Assembly: GCA_019914995.1 (NCBI GenBank)
Contig: CM034127.1
Span: forward strand, 13,366,269 to 13,430,268
Length of the DNA: 64,000 nucleotides
Direction of reading: 5' to 3'
Source of the DNA: Acanthochlamys bracteata
Lineage: Eukaryota > Streptophyta > Magnoliopsida > Pandanales > Velloziaceae
Each line of letters opens with the position of its first letter. The first letter of the stretch is position 1. Positions 37,101 to 49,100 of the stretch are shown here, one piece after another. The position numbers and the translations under genes are program-made. The notes below the pieces were generated by a model that ran no database searches, had not been told where the DNA came from, and saw only the letters and a program-made list of their open reading frames with translations.

Positions 37101-40100
37101 AACCATCCAGAGATTCATATGTCAAAAATGAGGAGCTTAAACGTTTTGATGCAACAAAAGACAACCACTTGGAAAGAAGATCTTTCCTTCCATGTATGAA
37201 ATGCTTCCAATTGGATTTAAACCTTGAGCTGCAATACTCGAGCACATACCTCTCCACGTCACAAATGGCGATCTTACACGTGCGAAATGCATTGTATTGC
37301 TCAAAACATCCAAGCAATTCAGAAACATCAGTTCCAGAAGAAAGATTTACTTCATGCAGTGTATTGCCTGTGATCTGAGCAAGTAAACGGAGCAATGATG
37401 TCTTCCCAGAAGAGGTAGGACCAACCAAAATGCACATCCAATGGTTCTCAATGCAATGCAAGGTAGCCTCCAAGCTGTGACGAATGCCGGGAAGAATATG
37501 GAGCATCTTATTAGAGACTTTTGTGGTTTCATAAAGATTTCTCTCATACATTGCACTTCCCACAATTACTTTGCTCGGAAGGATATGAATGTCTGGAGAA
37601 AAAGGGATAGACGGCTTTACACCAAACACTGATTCATAAAGCCTCAACACTTCTTTGCGGTCAGCAACTGTACGCATTCTTTGGAGGTAAACAATATTCA
37701 GGAAGCAAGTATTCTTAACATTGTAGGGAGCAGCTTGTATAATCTGACACGACCTTAAGATATCACGAAGGTTGAACTCCCAGGGAGAGCCTTCTTGACC
37801 ATACTTGTGAAGTACCACTATATCCTCATATAGGCGGTTGTTAAATAAAATCAACTTTTCAAGCAGCGATTCAGAAATGGAAGGATAGAGTGAACGACAA
37901 ATATAATAATAATCACATCCCCCTAATTCATCAACATACACCTTGGTAAAACGATTAAGGAATGATTTCGGAAGCCCTTTTCTGCCTCCACCCTGGGAAG
38001 TAGGATTTTGACACGCAAAAACTCTAAAGGAAGACGGGCACTTGAAAGTTGATCCAAGTTCAGGAATGAAGACCTCAGCCCTATGGTCCAAAATAGCATT
38101 GAGTCCCTCCAATATAGCTTGAGGTGCTAGATTGAGTTCATCCAAAAGAACCCAACTCCCATTCTTTAAAGCCTGGAGAAGGACCCCATCCGACCATGAA
38201 AATTCTATTCCACTGTCTGATTCCACAGGTAAATCGGATCCCAGTAGGTCCATCATGTCTGTCTGCTCGGAGAGGTTAATGCGCACCACATTATGTCCAG
38301 AATATTCGGCAAGCGCCGTAATTAAACTGGTCTTCCCAACACCAGGACTACCCTCCAACAAGACAGGCTTCCGTAGTTGCATTGCACGGAGAACCCGAAG
38401 TGCATTTCTACTGGTTGTAGGTGCCATAAACTGGAATCCTTCACTTTTCAAACTGTGATGCCCTTTGGGTATGTAGAATGGATCGATCCCAAATACATGT
38501 TCTGAGCAAACCGATTTGCAAGACAAAAATTCTGCACTTGCTGCTGCATCTCCCCATCCATAGTTCTCAATTTTCAAGTATTGGTCACGAACGACGATAT
38601 TAGTTCTCATCAATTCTTCAACAAGAAATGACAAAGCACGACCTCGCAAAATATTAGCATCACTGCTGGAGATGCTAGTTCCTAACGTGAGTCCATCAAG
38701 TAATATTAGGAAAGCACCATGTATGAACGCATGTTCAGCTTTAAGATTTTCCACTGCCACATCTATAAAAGAAATCCATGACAAGAGATCTCTCACTGTA
38801 AGTAGCCTCCCCACTTCCAATTGGTTAAACCATTGATAGAAGTTCACAATGCAATCTGCAAAATGAGATAGTTCTAAGTGCTTCAATCTGCTTATAGCTA
38901 TTGACCTAAGCTCATCTAGATGACTAACAGAGGGAACCCATATCTCTGTGAATCTATTCCTAAGTGCTGGTGACAGCTCTTTCTTCCCATAGTCACCTCC
39001 GGGATTCATTGTTGCAAGGATTAAAAATTTATCTTCAGCAGTTACAGTATCAAGGGTAGAACCTCCTTTTTCTGCCAAAGACAACTTCCTATCAGGCTCC
39101 AAGACACTGTTTAAGCGTTCAAGTACACTATCATCTGCCAAGGAAATTTCATCCACAAGAAAAAGATCGCCATTTTTCATTGCTTGCACCAGTGGTCCAT
39201 CTTGCCAAAGGAATACGGTTTGCCACTTCTCACGCAACCACATCAAATTCTGCTTAACATTCTGAAACTCACTAACGATATCTAGTGTAATATCAGGATG
39301 AAGTGAAAACTGCTCTTTGCAAGAGTTAAGAACCACATTTATCCGTTCTAGAGTCAAAGAAGCATCTGTGATGTCAGATGATAATGCTAAATCTCCAGCA
39401 AAGCGAACATAGACCATCGACGTTTTCAACCGCTCGATACAATTCTTATATTCTGATATTAATCTAGAGCGATCACGTACAGGAAAGAATCCCCCAAGAA
39501 AGTCTGCTGTCTCAGTGTACTGATGGCAATTCAAAATATGCAATTTTACGTTCAGAAGCAAACTGAGCAACTGGCAAACTGTGGTCTTGCCGCCACCAGT
39601 TTCACCAACAAGAAGAACTGGCTCCTGCATTTTGTAGCAACGCTTGACAAGAAAATATAACCTCCTCATACTTTCATTCCAAACAATATTAGAAAACTTT
39701 TCTGATAAAGACGGATGTTTAGCCAACTCAAGATCCTCACAATATGATTCCTTGTACAGCTCTTCAGTTGGTATTTTCACGCGAAGCCGCCTCTCCAAAG
39801 TTTCCCGAACAACATTCTTTTCATTCACTTCTCGTAATCTTTCAGCAAGAAGATAATAACCATCTTTAGCCAAATCTTCATAAGACTTTCCAAATTCCCT
39901 AAATCGGTTGGCCCAACGGAAAAGATCCCGTGGGGTGATGAACCCATGCTTTCCTGCAAAGATTCTACTATTTTGCCTATGTAGCTGTAGGTCCTTCATG
40001 ACTTCAACCATTTTCTGAGCATAGCTTGCAGGAATCTCACATCTATCTTTTAAGATAATTGTTAATTCATCTTCTGGAATTTCATCAACATGAATTTCCA

Positions 40101-43100
40101 GAAACCTGTTGCGAAAAGCTCGTGAAAGGATCTTGCGTCCCCCATAGAGCATGGGAGGATTCTGAGTGGCAAAAAGCATGAAGTCTGGGTGTGCAGATAT
40201 TGTTTCTTGGGTTTCTGGCACAAAAAGCTCCCTGTTATCATCTAACAGGCGATTCAATGCTTCCAAAACATCGGAAGGGGCGAGATTTAGCTCATCCAAA
40301 ACAATCCAATATCCTTTACGAACAGCTCTAACCAAAACACCTTCTTGAAATTGAAGCTTTCCACTAGAGTCAGTAATATATGAACCAAAGTACTCCTGTA
40401 GGTCTGTATGTTCATGATTGTTGATTCGCACAAACTCATGATTGGTCACAGCAGCAAGATAGCGAACAAGGCTTGTCTTACCACTAGAAGTAGGTCCTTG
40501 TAACAGAACAGGGTATTTTCTGATATGCACAGCACGTGCAATGTTCTTAAGATGTTCTTCGACACTTCTAGTACGAACATATTTTTCAACGAAAGTATCC
40601 AACTTTGAGTTATGTTGAAACTTCATCTTCGCATTTAAGTACATATCATAGGGAACATCTGGAGGTACATTACCATCTAAAAGATATGATAGTATCAGAC
40701 TGTTCATTATTTTTTCACTAGCACTATCTAGTAATGTAAGGAAAAACATTGAGAAGCCATCATAAAGGGCCTTTTGAAGTCCAAACTTCACCACTGCTTT
40801 CTTTGTGTATTCAAGCGCACGTGCGAGAGATCTCAAGCTAAATTGCGGCTTCTGCTTAGCTCCATCTTGCAGCCTCTCATCAGACTCCTTCTTTGCTGCT
40901 TTATAAAATCGGACAATCCTATTTACCAGTTCACAATTGAGAATACCATCATCCAAGTACTGACGAATTAAAAGAGCCAGATCTTCATCATCCAACACAT
41001 CATCAACAAAATATTCAGTGAACCTGTTCCTGAAGGCATATGGAAGCTCTCTTTTTCCAGCATCTGTTGCAGGATTCATGCATGCAAATATACGAAAAGA
41101 GGGATGGCGCTCAATATAATCAATGTCCCCTCTTTCAGTCATAAAAAACTTACTCATATCACCATCTAAAACACCAATTATCCTCTGCAGTACCTCAGCA
41201 GGAGCAAGATTCACCTCATCAAGTAAAATCCAATAACCCTTCTTCAAGGCGGTTATAAAAGCACCTTCCACAAAAGAAAAGGACATCCCATTTGAAGCAG
41301 AAATTTGCTTGAAAGCAGTGTCCAGTCTAGCAGAAAAGGACTCCCAACTTCTGTGAATGCCTTCAGGCAAAGGTCTTTTCCTCTTTGAACTACGGTAATT
41401 TCCAGATATTTCTGGAAACCGTTCTCGGAAAAAATCAAGTGATTTTTTACAAGCATTAAGTAGTTTTTTCCAGTTCCTCTCCATCACACACACTTCACAG
41501 TGTTGGAATAATTTCTCATTGTCCTACAAGCATAAGACATATGTAAGAAATCCTAGTAGCTAAGCTGTGAGTAAAACATTTACTAAATCCATCAAATAAC
41601 ATACCTTTCGAGGAAAGGTTTTACAAAACAAATCCTTAAACTCATTATAAAGAGGTACACATATTGCACGAGGATCTGTTGGCTTAAATCCACCGATTAG
41701 ATCAGCTGGCTCACTTTGTTGGCTCAAGTTCTACAGTTCAAATCATTACAACTACATCGATATATCATACAGGAACAATCATAAAGACAACTGAAAGGGC
41801 ATGAAACTGTACCACTATTGTCAAGGATTTCCCAAGCCATGTAGCCAAATTTTGGACAAGTGTGGTCTTTCCAGTACCAGTTTCACCCACCAGTAACACA
41901 GGTTCATTAAACTCAACCGAACAAGAGATTCTCTCAAGAACTTGCAGAGATGTACGAATGCTAGCAAAAGGCCTGATGTTATCCACCTTCTAAATCAACC
42001 AAAGAGATAATAGTGGAAAGTTATATACGTTACGAAGAACCAAATAAAGCACACTGTGTTATTAGCTGTCATACGCACCTTTTGGCCACTGCCTTGGAAG
42101 ATCACCCGTCCAACTTGCAGATCTGGCTTGAGATCCTACAATTAAGAAAATAAATCAGTAGAAATAATAGAGTTTCCAAGAAGAACCACCTTTTCTAAAG
42201 ATGCAAGCTATGCCTTGATGACTGGTCTGTTAGACAACAATAAGCTTTCTGCTTCAAGAATTGAAATTTCCCATATATCGGCAATCACCCTCATTGTGGA
42301 GAGCCTACTTTCACTGGAGGATAAGGACATAACAAAAACATCCAATGCCTGAAAATTACTAAGCATCAGGAAGATAGTCATTCTTCATCCAACCTTATGT
42401 TAAAACAAAAAAGTATAAGTCAACCTCCTGATAAATCCTTTTGCGATCAGCTAATCTGGAATAGTTTAGACATAAACCAGTAATTCTTCTACACCACTTT
42501 AGAAGATCCCTGCATAAGAATTATACACAAGGCACTGTAAGGGAGAGACTAATCTGTTTCAGATGTATTGCCAAATAATGAATATACAGCACCTTAATGA
42601 GAATCTACAGGGAATCATAGCAGGCATAGACCCACTACCACGGATGCTACCTAAATGATAGGTGAAGAGAGTATTTAACCTCTCAAAGGTATCTGCAGTA
42701 CCAAAGTGTATCAACAGAAAAGATTAAGCATATAAATACAACATCAACAAATTTCAAATAAAGTTTTACCAATTAGCTTCAATGAAAAGCTTTCCATGGC
42801 CGGATACCATAAGTTCACTATCTCCAGCAAATCAACTCTGCTTGCAAGACCAACTGAAACTTTTCTCCAGAACCCACTTCCTACATATGTGTGGCATCAC
42901 ACAATATTCAGGGAAACAAAATAAACTGACATCAACATTGCTATTATTAAGTTCATACGAAGACTATGTCGCAATCAAATAAAAGAGTTTGGATTTTTCT
43001 AGCAGCAAAATGTTATGTTGCCTTTCTATTCAAGTACATCAAAAATCATGTAAGCAAGAATCAAGAAATGTAAGTCTCTTCAAGAGCCTATATTGTGGTT

Positions 43101-46100
43101 GATTTCAAGTAGACAGTACATGTATGTCAATAATTCATAGAAAATGAACAAAGTCCCATTCGATTACAAAAACCCCATAAGATATATACAAAAATGTTAA
43201 ACCTCCTCTACTACACCAACAATCAAGCATGTACTCAAATCAATGTGTTATTATGTACATACCATAATTATGAATGCTTTTACTATGTATGCTTTGTTTC
43301 ACAATATCAGCCACGTGCAAAATACAGGAGAAAAGTCATGACATGCTTAATTTTGAAGGTTAAAAGTAGTAATTGACAAATTCATTGTTCTAATGTATTC
43401 CATCATGTTTATAGCCATGAGGCAATTTTGGTCAATTAGATTAGCCGCAAACTCGCTGATAAATGATTAAGCTGCTAGGAATGAAAAGTATACCCCCTAT
43501 AGCATGTGACAAATCACGCTTTGCACACGACGTGGTAGCAAATAGGCGAAAACTTTCACCGACATTTACTTCCTGCATATCCACAAAGAACAAATAATAA
43601 TTTTACTAAATAGCAACAGAAGGACATGCAGGCAAATTAAATATTGCGAAACCAGCAACACTTTACCAACTTATACTGCACTAAACAGAAACCTGACAGA
43701 AACATGAGATCAAAATCAAAATATTCAAGAATCCCCATTTGCAAATATCTTAGTAGTCAGAATAGAAGCAAATCACCTTGTCTCAGCGAACCACCCAGTA
43801 ACTTAGATATCAAAACTCCAAACAAGAGAAACTTTTCAACAGGAGGATGACAAACCTAACCCTTTTCTACATAAATTTACGTCATGCTTCTCACACTGAA
43901 CAGAAGAAATACTTTCTGAGCAGCAGTCAACCAAGTGAGGTCCCCAAAGTTCACTTTAGGCAAAATGCAGTACAAGTTTAGGAAACCAACTTGATAAATA
44001 TTCTATACACCTGACCAAAACTGTTAGCAAGTATGAGTTGACCTAAGTGATGAACAACTTTTAGATAAATAAGCTCAATAGAAGAGAAAATTCAACTTAA
44101 ACTCCTTGACTAAACTTGTAGTCGGGGTTCCACTCAGGTATAATTTGATGCTTAGATCTTGCTATAAATAAAAGTAGAAACATCTTAGCATCAGGAGTTT
44201 CCAATGTCCTATCCTACTCTAGGACCACAAATGGAAACACCACTTTTTCCTACCATTCAGTTGAAAAATTAACAGAACTCCATGATATCAGAACTGAAGA
44301 GACACTGATAACAACTTAAACAGCAAAGCAAGTTACCTCTTCAGGACCAGTTGCAAAAGAGCTCAAGCCTTCCAATAAAGGTGATATAATAGAGTGCACC
44401 TCATTAGGTGCCTTGTCGATGTCCTCGAGAACTACCCAGCATCCATTCCGTATAGCCTGGAGCAAGTTTTCATGAATTGCTTCTTCATTTAATAAATGGA
44501 CTTTAGCTGAAGTAGTATTCACCTGGGTAAGAGTGCCAGGCTGCCATCTAAAGTCACCAGGTTTCTCTGTGCAGACATAGCTACCTATCAGTGTCCTACT
44601 ATCCATTTGTTCATCCATGTGGATGGATACAACTGCAAAGATGAGAATAAAATTTTACAACCTTCACATACTTAAGAAGAATGAGCACTCAAAAGAAATC
44701 AAGTCTGCCAATCCGAGCTACACATAGGTAAAGAAAATAGCACACATTTCAAAATTCAAGCTTAAACATGCTTTATGTAAAACCCCATACCTCATGCAGG
44801 ATTGGGAGAAGATGTGGCATTGCCCTCAAACAATATTCTATCTTATTTTACATACCATGAGCATTCGTAACATATAATCGATAAGCTGAGCAATGTATAT
44901 CATCATGACCACATGATCAGACAGCGTTAAAGAATGCATAGTACCATTGTAAGTTTATGGATACTCATTGTGCAGAACAGAAAAACCAGCATTTTTTTTT
45001 GTTTATCAGTGATCTGCATAACTTATTAGACACAATATGAAATTCCATTTTCTCCAGTACAGATGGAATAACTTGGCTCTGTTAATGACATACGACATTG
45101 ATGGGAATAAAATATTGCCATCTGTAACATCCAAAGAGTGACCAACAACTTGGGCTCTTAATGATATGGATAACATGTCATCATAAAAGTATTTTACAAA
45201 GAATAATAGCAGGAATTCCACAAGATCCATACTCAATTCTACTTATACTGATGCATTCCACATCCAGCCCCCTCAGCAACTGCTTCTGTGGTACAAAGGA
45301 AATTTCACACCTATTCCTTCTCAAAATATGGCTGGTCTCAGTTCGCATCTCATTTTTGCTCACAAATGAGTTCAATCTACTAAAAAGAACCCTTGCCCAA
45401 AAGAGAAAGAAAAAAGAACTGTCTAATCATATTTATTAGCAGCCACAAAGGCACTAAATTCAAGAGGAAGTTTATCATAATCACAATGCAGAAGATGGTG
45501 GACACTTCAGGAAACATATCAGTTCCAAGAATATTTCTTCTTGGTATTAATGGACCAAGCACTTGAGTAACATTCGTCGTGCTTGACAATACTGCTCTCA
45601 AGTTATCATAGTTGAATATTATCATTACCACTGCGCCCTAGCATGTTTAAACACAAAAAAAGGTTCCCATACAACCTAAAACTGTGCTATGATAATGTGT
45701 AGCAATACTGTAGACAATCCAAAATAAGCACGTCAACGCCACTGATAGGATAGCTTAGTAGAAACCCCTAAAACCACTCGTTATCAAATAGATTGTTGAA
45801 TGGAATGAAATAGATACCTTTATTATGGTTAATTGTTGAACAGAATGAAATAAATACCTTTATTATGGTTAATTGTAGCTAACTTGTTAATCAATGCTGT
45901 CTTCCCCGCTCCAGGAGGTCCATGGAGTAATACAGGCCACTTTTGATTCACTGATAGCAAGGCCATCTCAAAACTCTTCTTCGAGACTGAAGTCAATGCA
46001 AAAGGTTCGACCTTCGATTTTGAAATACTGACATAAAATTACAATGTTAGCAAGGACATTTCATGGAAAAAATCACAAGAAAGATACAGATAACTTTCTA

Positions 46101-49100
46101 TTGTTCTCCTTAACAAGATCTGAAGCATTCGTACCATGATAGTCTACTTCTGCTGTTCTTCATATCAGGCTCTATATCAAGATAGCATAACTGATCAAGA
46201 AAGGAAGAAGTATCCCGAAAAGCTTCTATGTAACTGTCGTAGTTAACAATTTCATCATGACTCTTTAATTTCCTTTGTGGCTGCATGTACATGCCAGCTT
46301 TTTCTAAAGATGTCTCCTGGCAAAACTCCTGCCATCTGCAAAAAGAAAAGAAGAATAAATTTTTTAACAATAAACATTACTCTTTTAATACATCTATGAG
46401 CACAAACCTGAGGAGGCACAGCAGATCCAAATCTTCCACTGAGTCAGACTCTGTTAAGACACTATCCCGTACTCTAAAAATAACTGATAATATTTTCAAA
46501 GCACACCATTCAATATCTACTACATCTGATGGTAACATAGCCGCAACTACATCTTTATTTATAAAATTTTCAAGAACATCCAAGATATTTGACCAATCCC
46601 ACAGCTCTGAGAAGACTTTTGGCTCCATATGTAGAAAACGATATGATACACGAATTACACCAACCAAAAGATGTATAACCTGAGAATACAGTGCAACAAT
46701 CGTAACATAAAACATTACACAACAAAAACTCGAAATCTACCCAATCAGGCTGAGATACAAGAAACGGTTATAATCAAAGCCAAAAATTAAGCAGCCACCA
46801 ACAATAAGACATAACAATTCCATGCAAGAAATGTATTAAACATGTCGTTTGTGATAAACCAAGTTGTACATATAATGCTAGATAGAAGGTGGTCCATGGC
46901 ATCAAAATTTCTGCAGGAAGCAAAAGTAGATAAAAAAACAGGCCTAACCACTGAACAGCTGTGATTCTAACACAGTAGGAAATAATGCTTGGGCATCAAG
47001 TACACCCACCTAGTAATTAGCCTCTTTTATCTGCCAAATAGACACAAAGATACTTCCAGGGACAGAGAAGTTGTTCCACCTTTTGGGCCTATTTTTGGCA
47101 AGTTGGTAAATAATACCAAAGTATCATAACACCGTATTAGAATTGTCATATTATGGTGGGTCAACTCAAATGCCATGGTTATGACGTAAAGAATACCCAT
47201 ATGTTTGGCTAGATCAGGAGTACTATACTTTATAATACTTAAGAAAAATGTTTCTTTAATATAAATACAAAAGAATAAGAATAAGGAGAGAGAGAGAGGG
47301 GGGGGGGACCTATTTTCCTATAAAAAATAGGGTATGTGGTAAATGTGGTGGGGACCCTACAATGTTACAGTATGGCTTTAGAAAGAATAAGGAGAGAGGG
47401 GACCTATTTTCCTATAATAAATAGGGTATGTGGTAAAATGTGGTGGAGACCCTACGATGTTACAGTATGGCATTAGAAAACAGACTTCTAACCATAAGGG
47501 CAAGAGTTGTGTTTTGCTTAAAACCATGGTATTTGTAAAAGCATGAGAAAATAATACCAAAACTATTGTTTGGTAATGTCAATTGTGGTAAAACAATACC
47601 ATAGCATTATAATACCAAACCAAAAGGGTACTGCTGTACTTAACCACATGTAATACCATAGGGGGCCAACTTTATTACTATTGTTGTTGTTGTTGTTGTT
47701 ACTATTAGTACTTCCCCTCATCTCTCATAAACCGCTCTCAAGACAAACAGCCGTACTATCATCGCCAGCATCAGAGCCACACAGTCGTTGCAACAGCTTC
47801 GGCCATTGCTTGAAATGTCCATCTCGGTCTCCTCCTCCATTTTGCTGCGACCATTGTCTAAGCCTTCATCGGTGGCTTTAGAAACGGCCATCGTCACATA
47901 AACACTCCATTAAGTGGACGTTGGGAGTGCTTATAATAAAAAGTTTTTTGAATATCTTGGGAATTTTTTGAAAAACGAGCTTGACCTCAAAAGATAATAA
48001 AAGTTATACATAGAAAAATTTTATGACATAAAATTTTTCTGTACTACTCAAATTTAGAAAAAAAAAAAAAGCGTAAAGTACTATAAAAGGTATATTGAGA
48101 AACGCGAGATGCTTTTTATGGAATGAAAAGCACATGATAAGCTAAAGCTAAGCATCCCCTAATATAGCTATGTCAACCGCCATCATCCCTATATCTTCTT
48201 CTAACTAAGCTTTAACACCACTTAGAGTAACCATCTTTTTCTTAATGTTCTTTATTTCTTGCAACCACAATAGTCACCTAGTACCTACAGTCCATCACCA
48301 TAACTACAAACTTACCTTCTTCTTTCAAGTTCCAACCAAAAATCAACACCGCCTCTGGATTGCAGCCTACCACCAACTACAAAACTCATTGTTATAAAAG
48401 AGCTATATTATTAGAAGAGGATATTTCCTTTAAATTCTAAATAATAGTTATGATACTATAACTTGTACTTTAGAATAAATTGATTCATAACTAGCATGGT
48501 ACCTTAAAAACTGTAGCTATAGTAATTGAGTTGACATAAGATAGTATTACATTCCCAATATTATTGTATTTAAATACGATGGAGAAATATTACCAACTTG
48601 CAAAACAGGCTCTATATATTTCTACACTAATACTGCAGTACCATCTTCCCATAAATGGTCTTCTCCAAATACTGCTTTTGGTATTATTACGCCATAATCT
48701 ATTACCTACTTCACCAAGTCATGTTAGTTTCTTTGCTAGTGTATGTGTAGCATCATAGGTATCCTGAAACACTCGAGAATAAGAAATAACAATCTGGAAG
48801 CACAATTCTTCTTTCACTAAATGGAAAATACCGTTTCATTGTGCTGCAAAAGAGGTTGCATTGACCCAAAACGTTTGAAAGGAGGTGGTGCATATTTGAA
48901 ATAATTAAGTACATACCTGCAGCAAGTATGACAAGAAAATTACACATACAAGTTCTGCTTTGAAATTAAAACAAACTTGTTTCTGGTGACAACAAAAACA
49001 ACAATATAATAATGACAATAATAACAGCTGCAATTTTGGTACGATTACATTTTTACCAGGACACATGATCCAACATTATGAAAATGAATCAACCTTAAAG

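Noticed and set aside
48305..48365. Candidate extra MDN1 exon between splice-like sites
   Set aside because: The translation does not resemble midasin, and the exon at 48832-48916 supplies the expected APPPF segment with correct phase on both sides.
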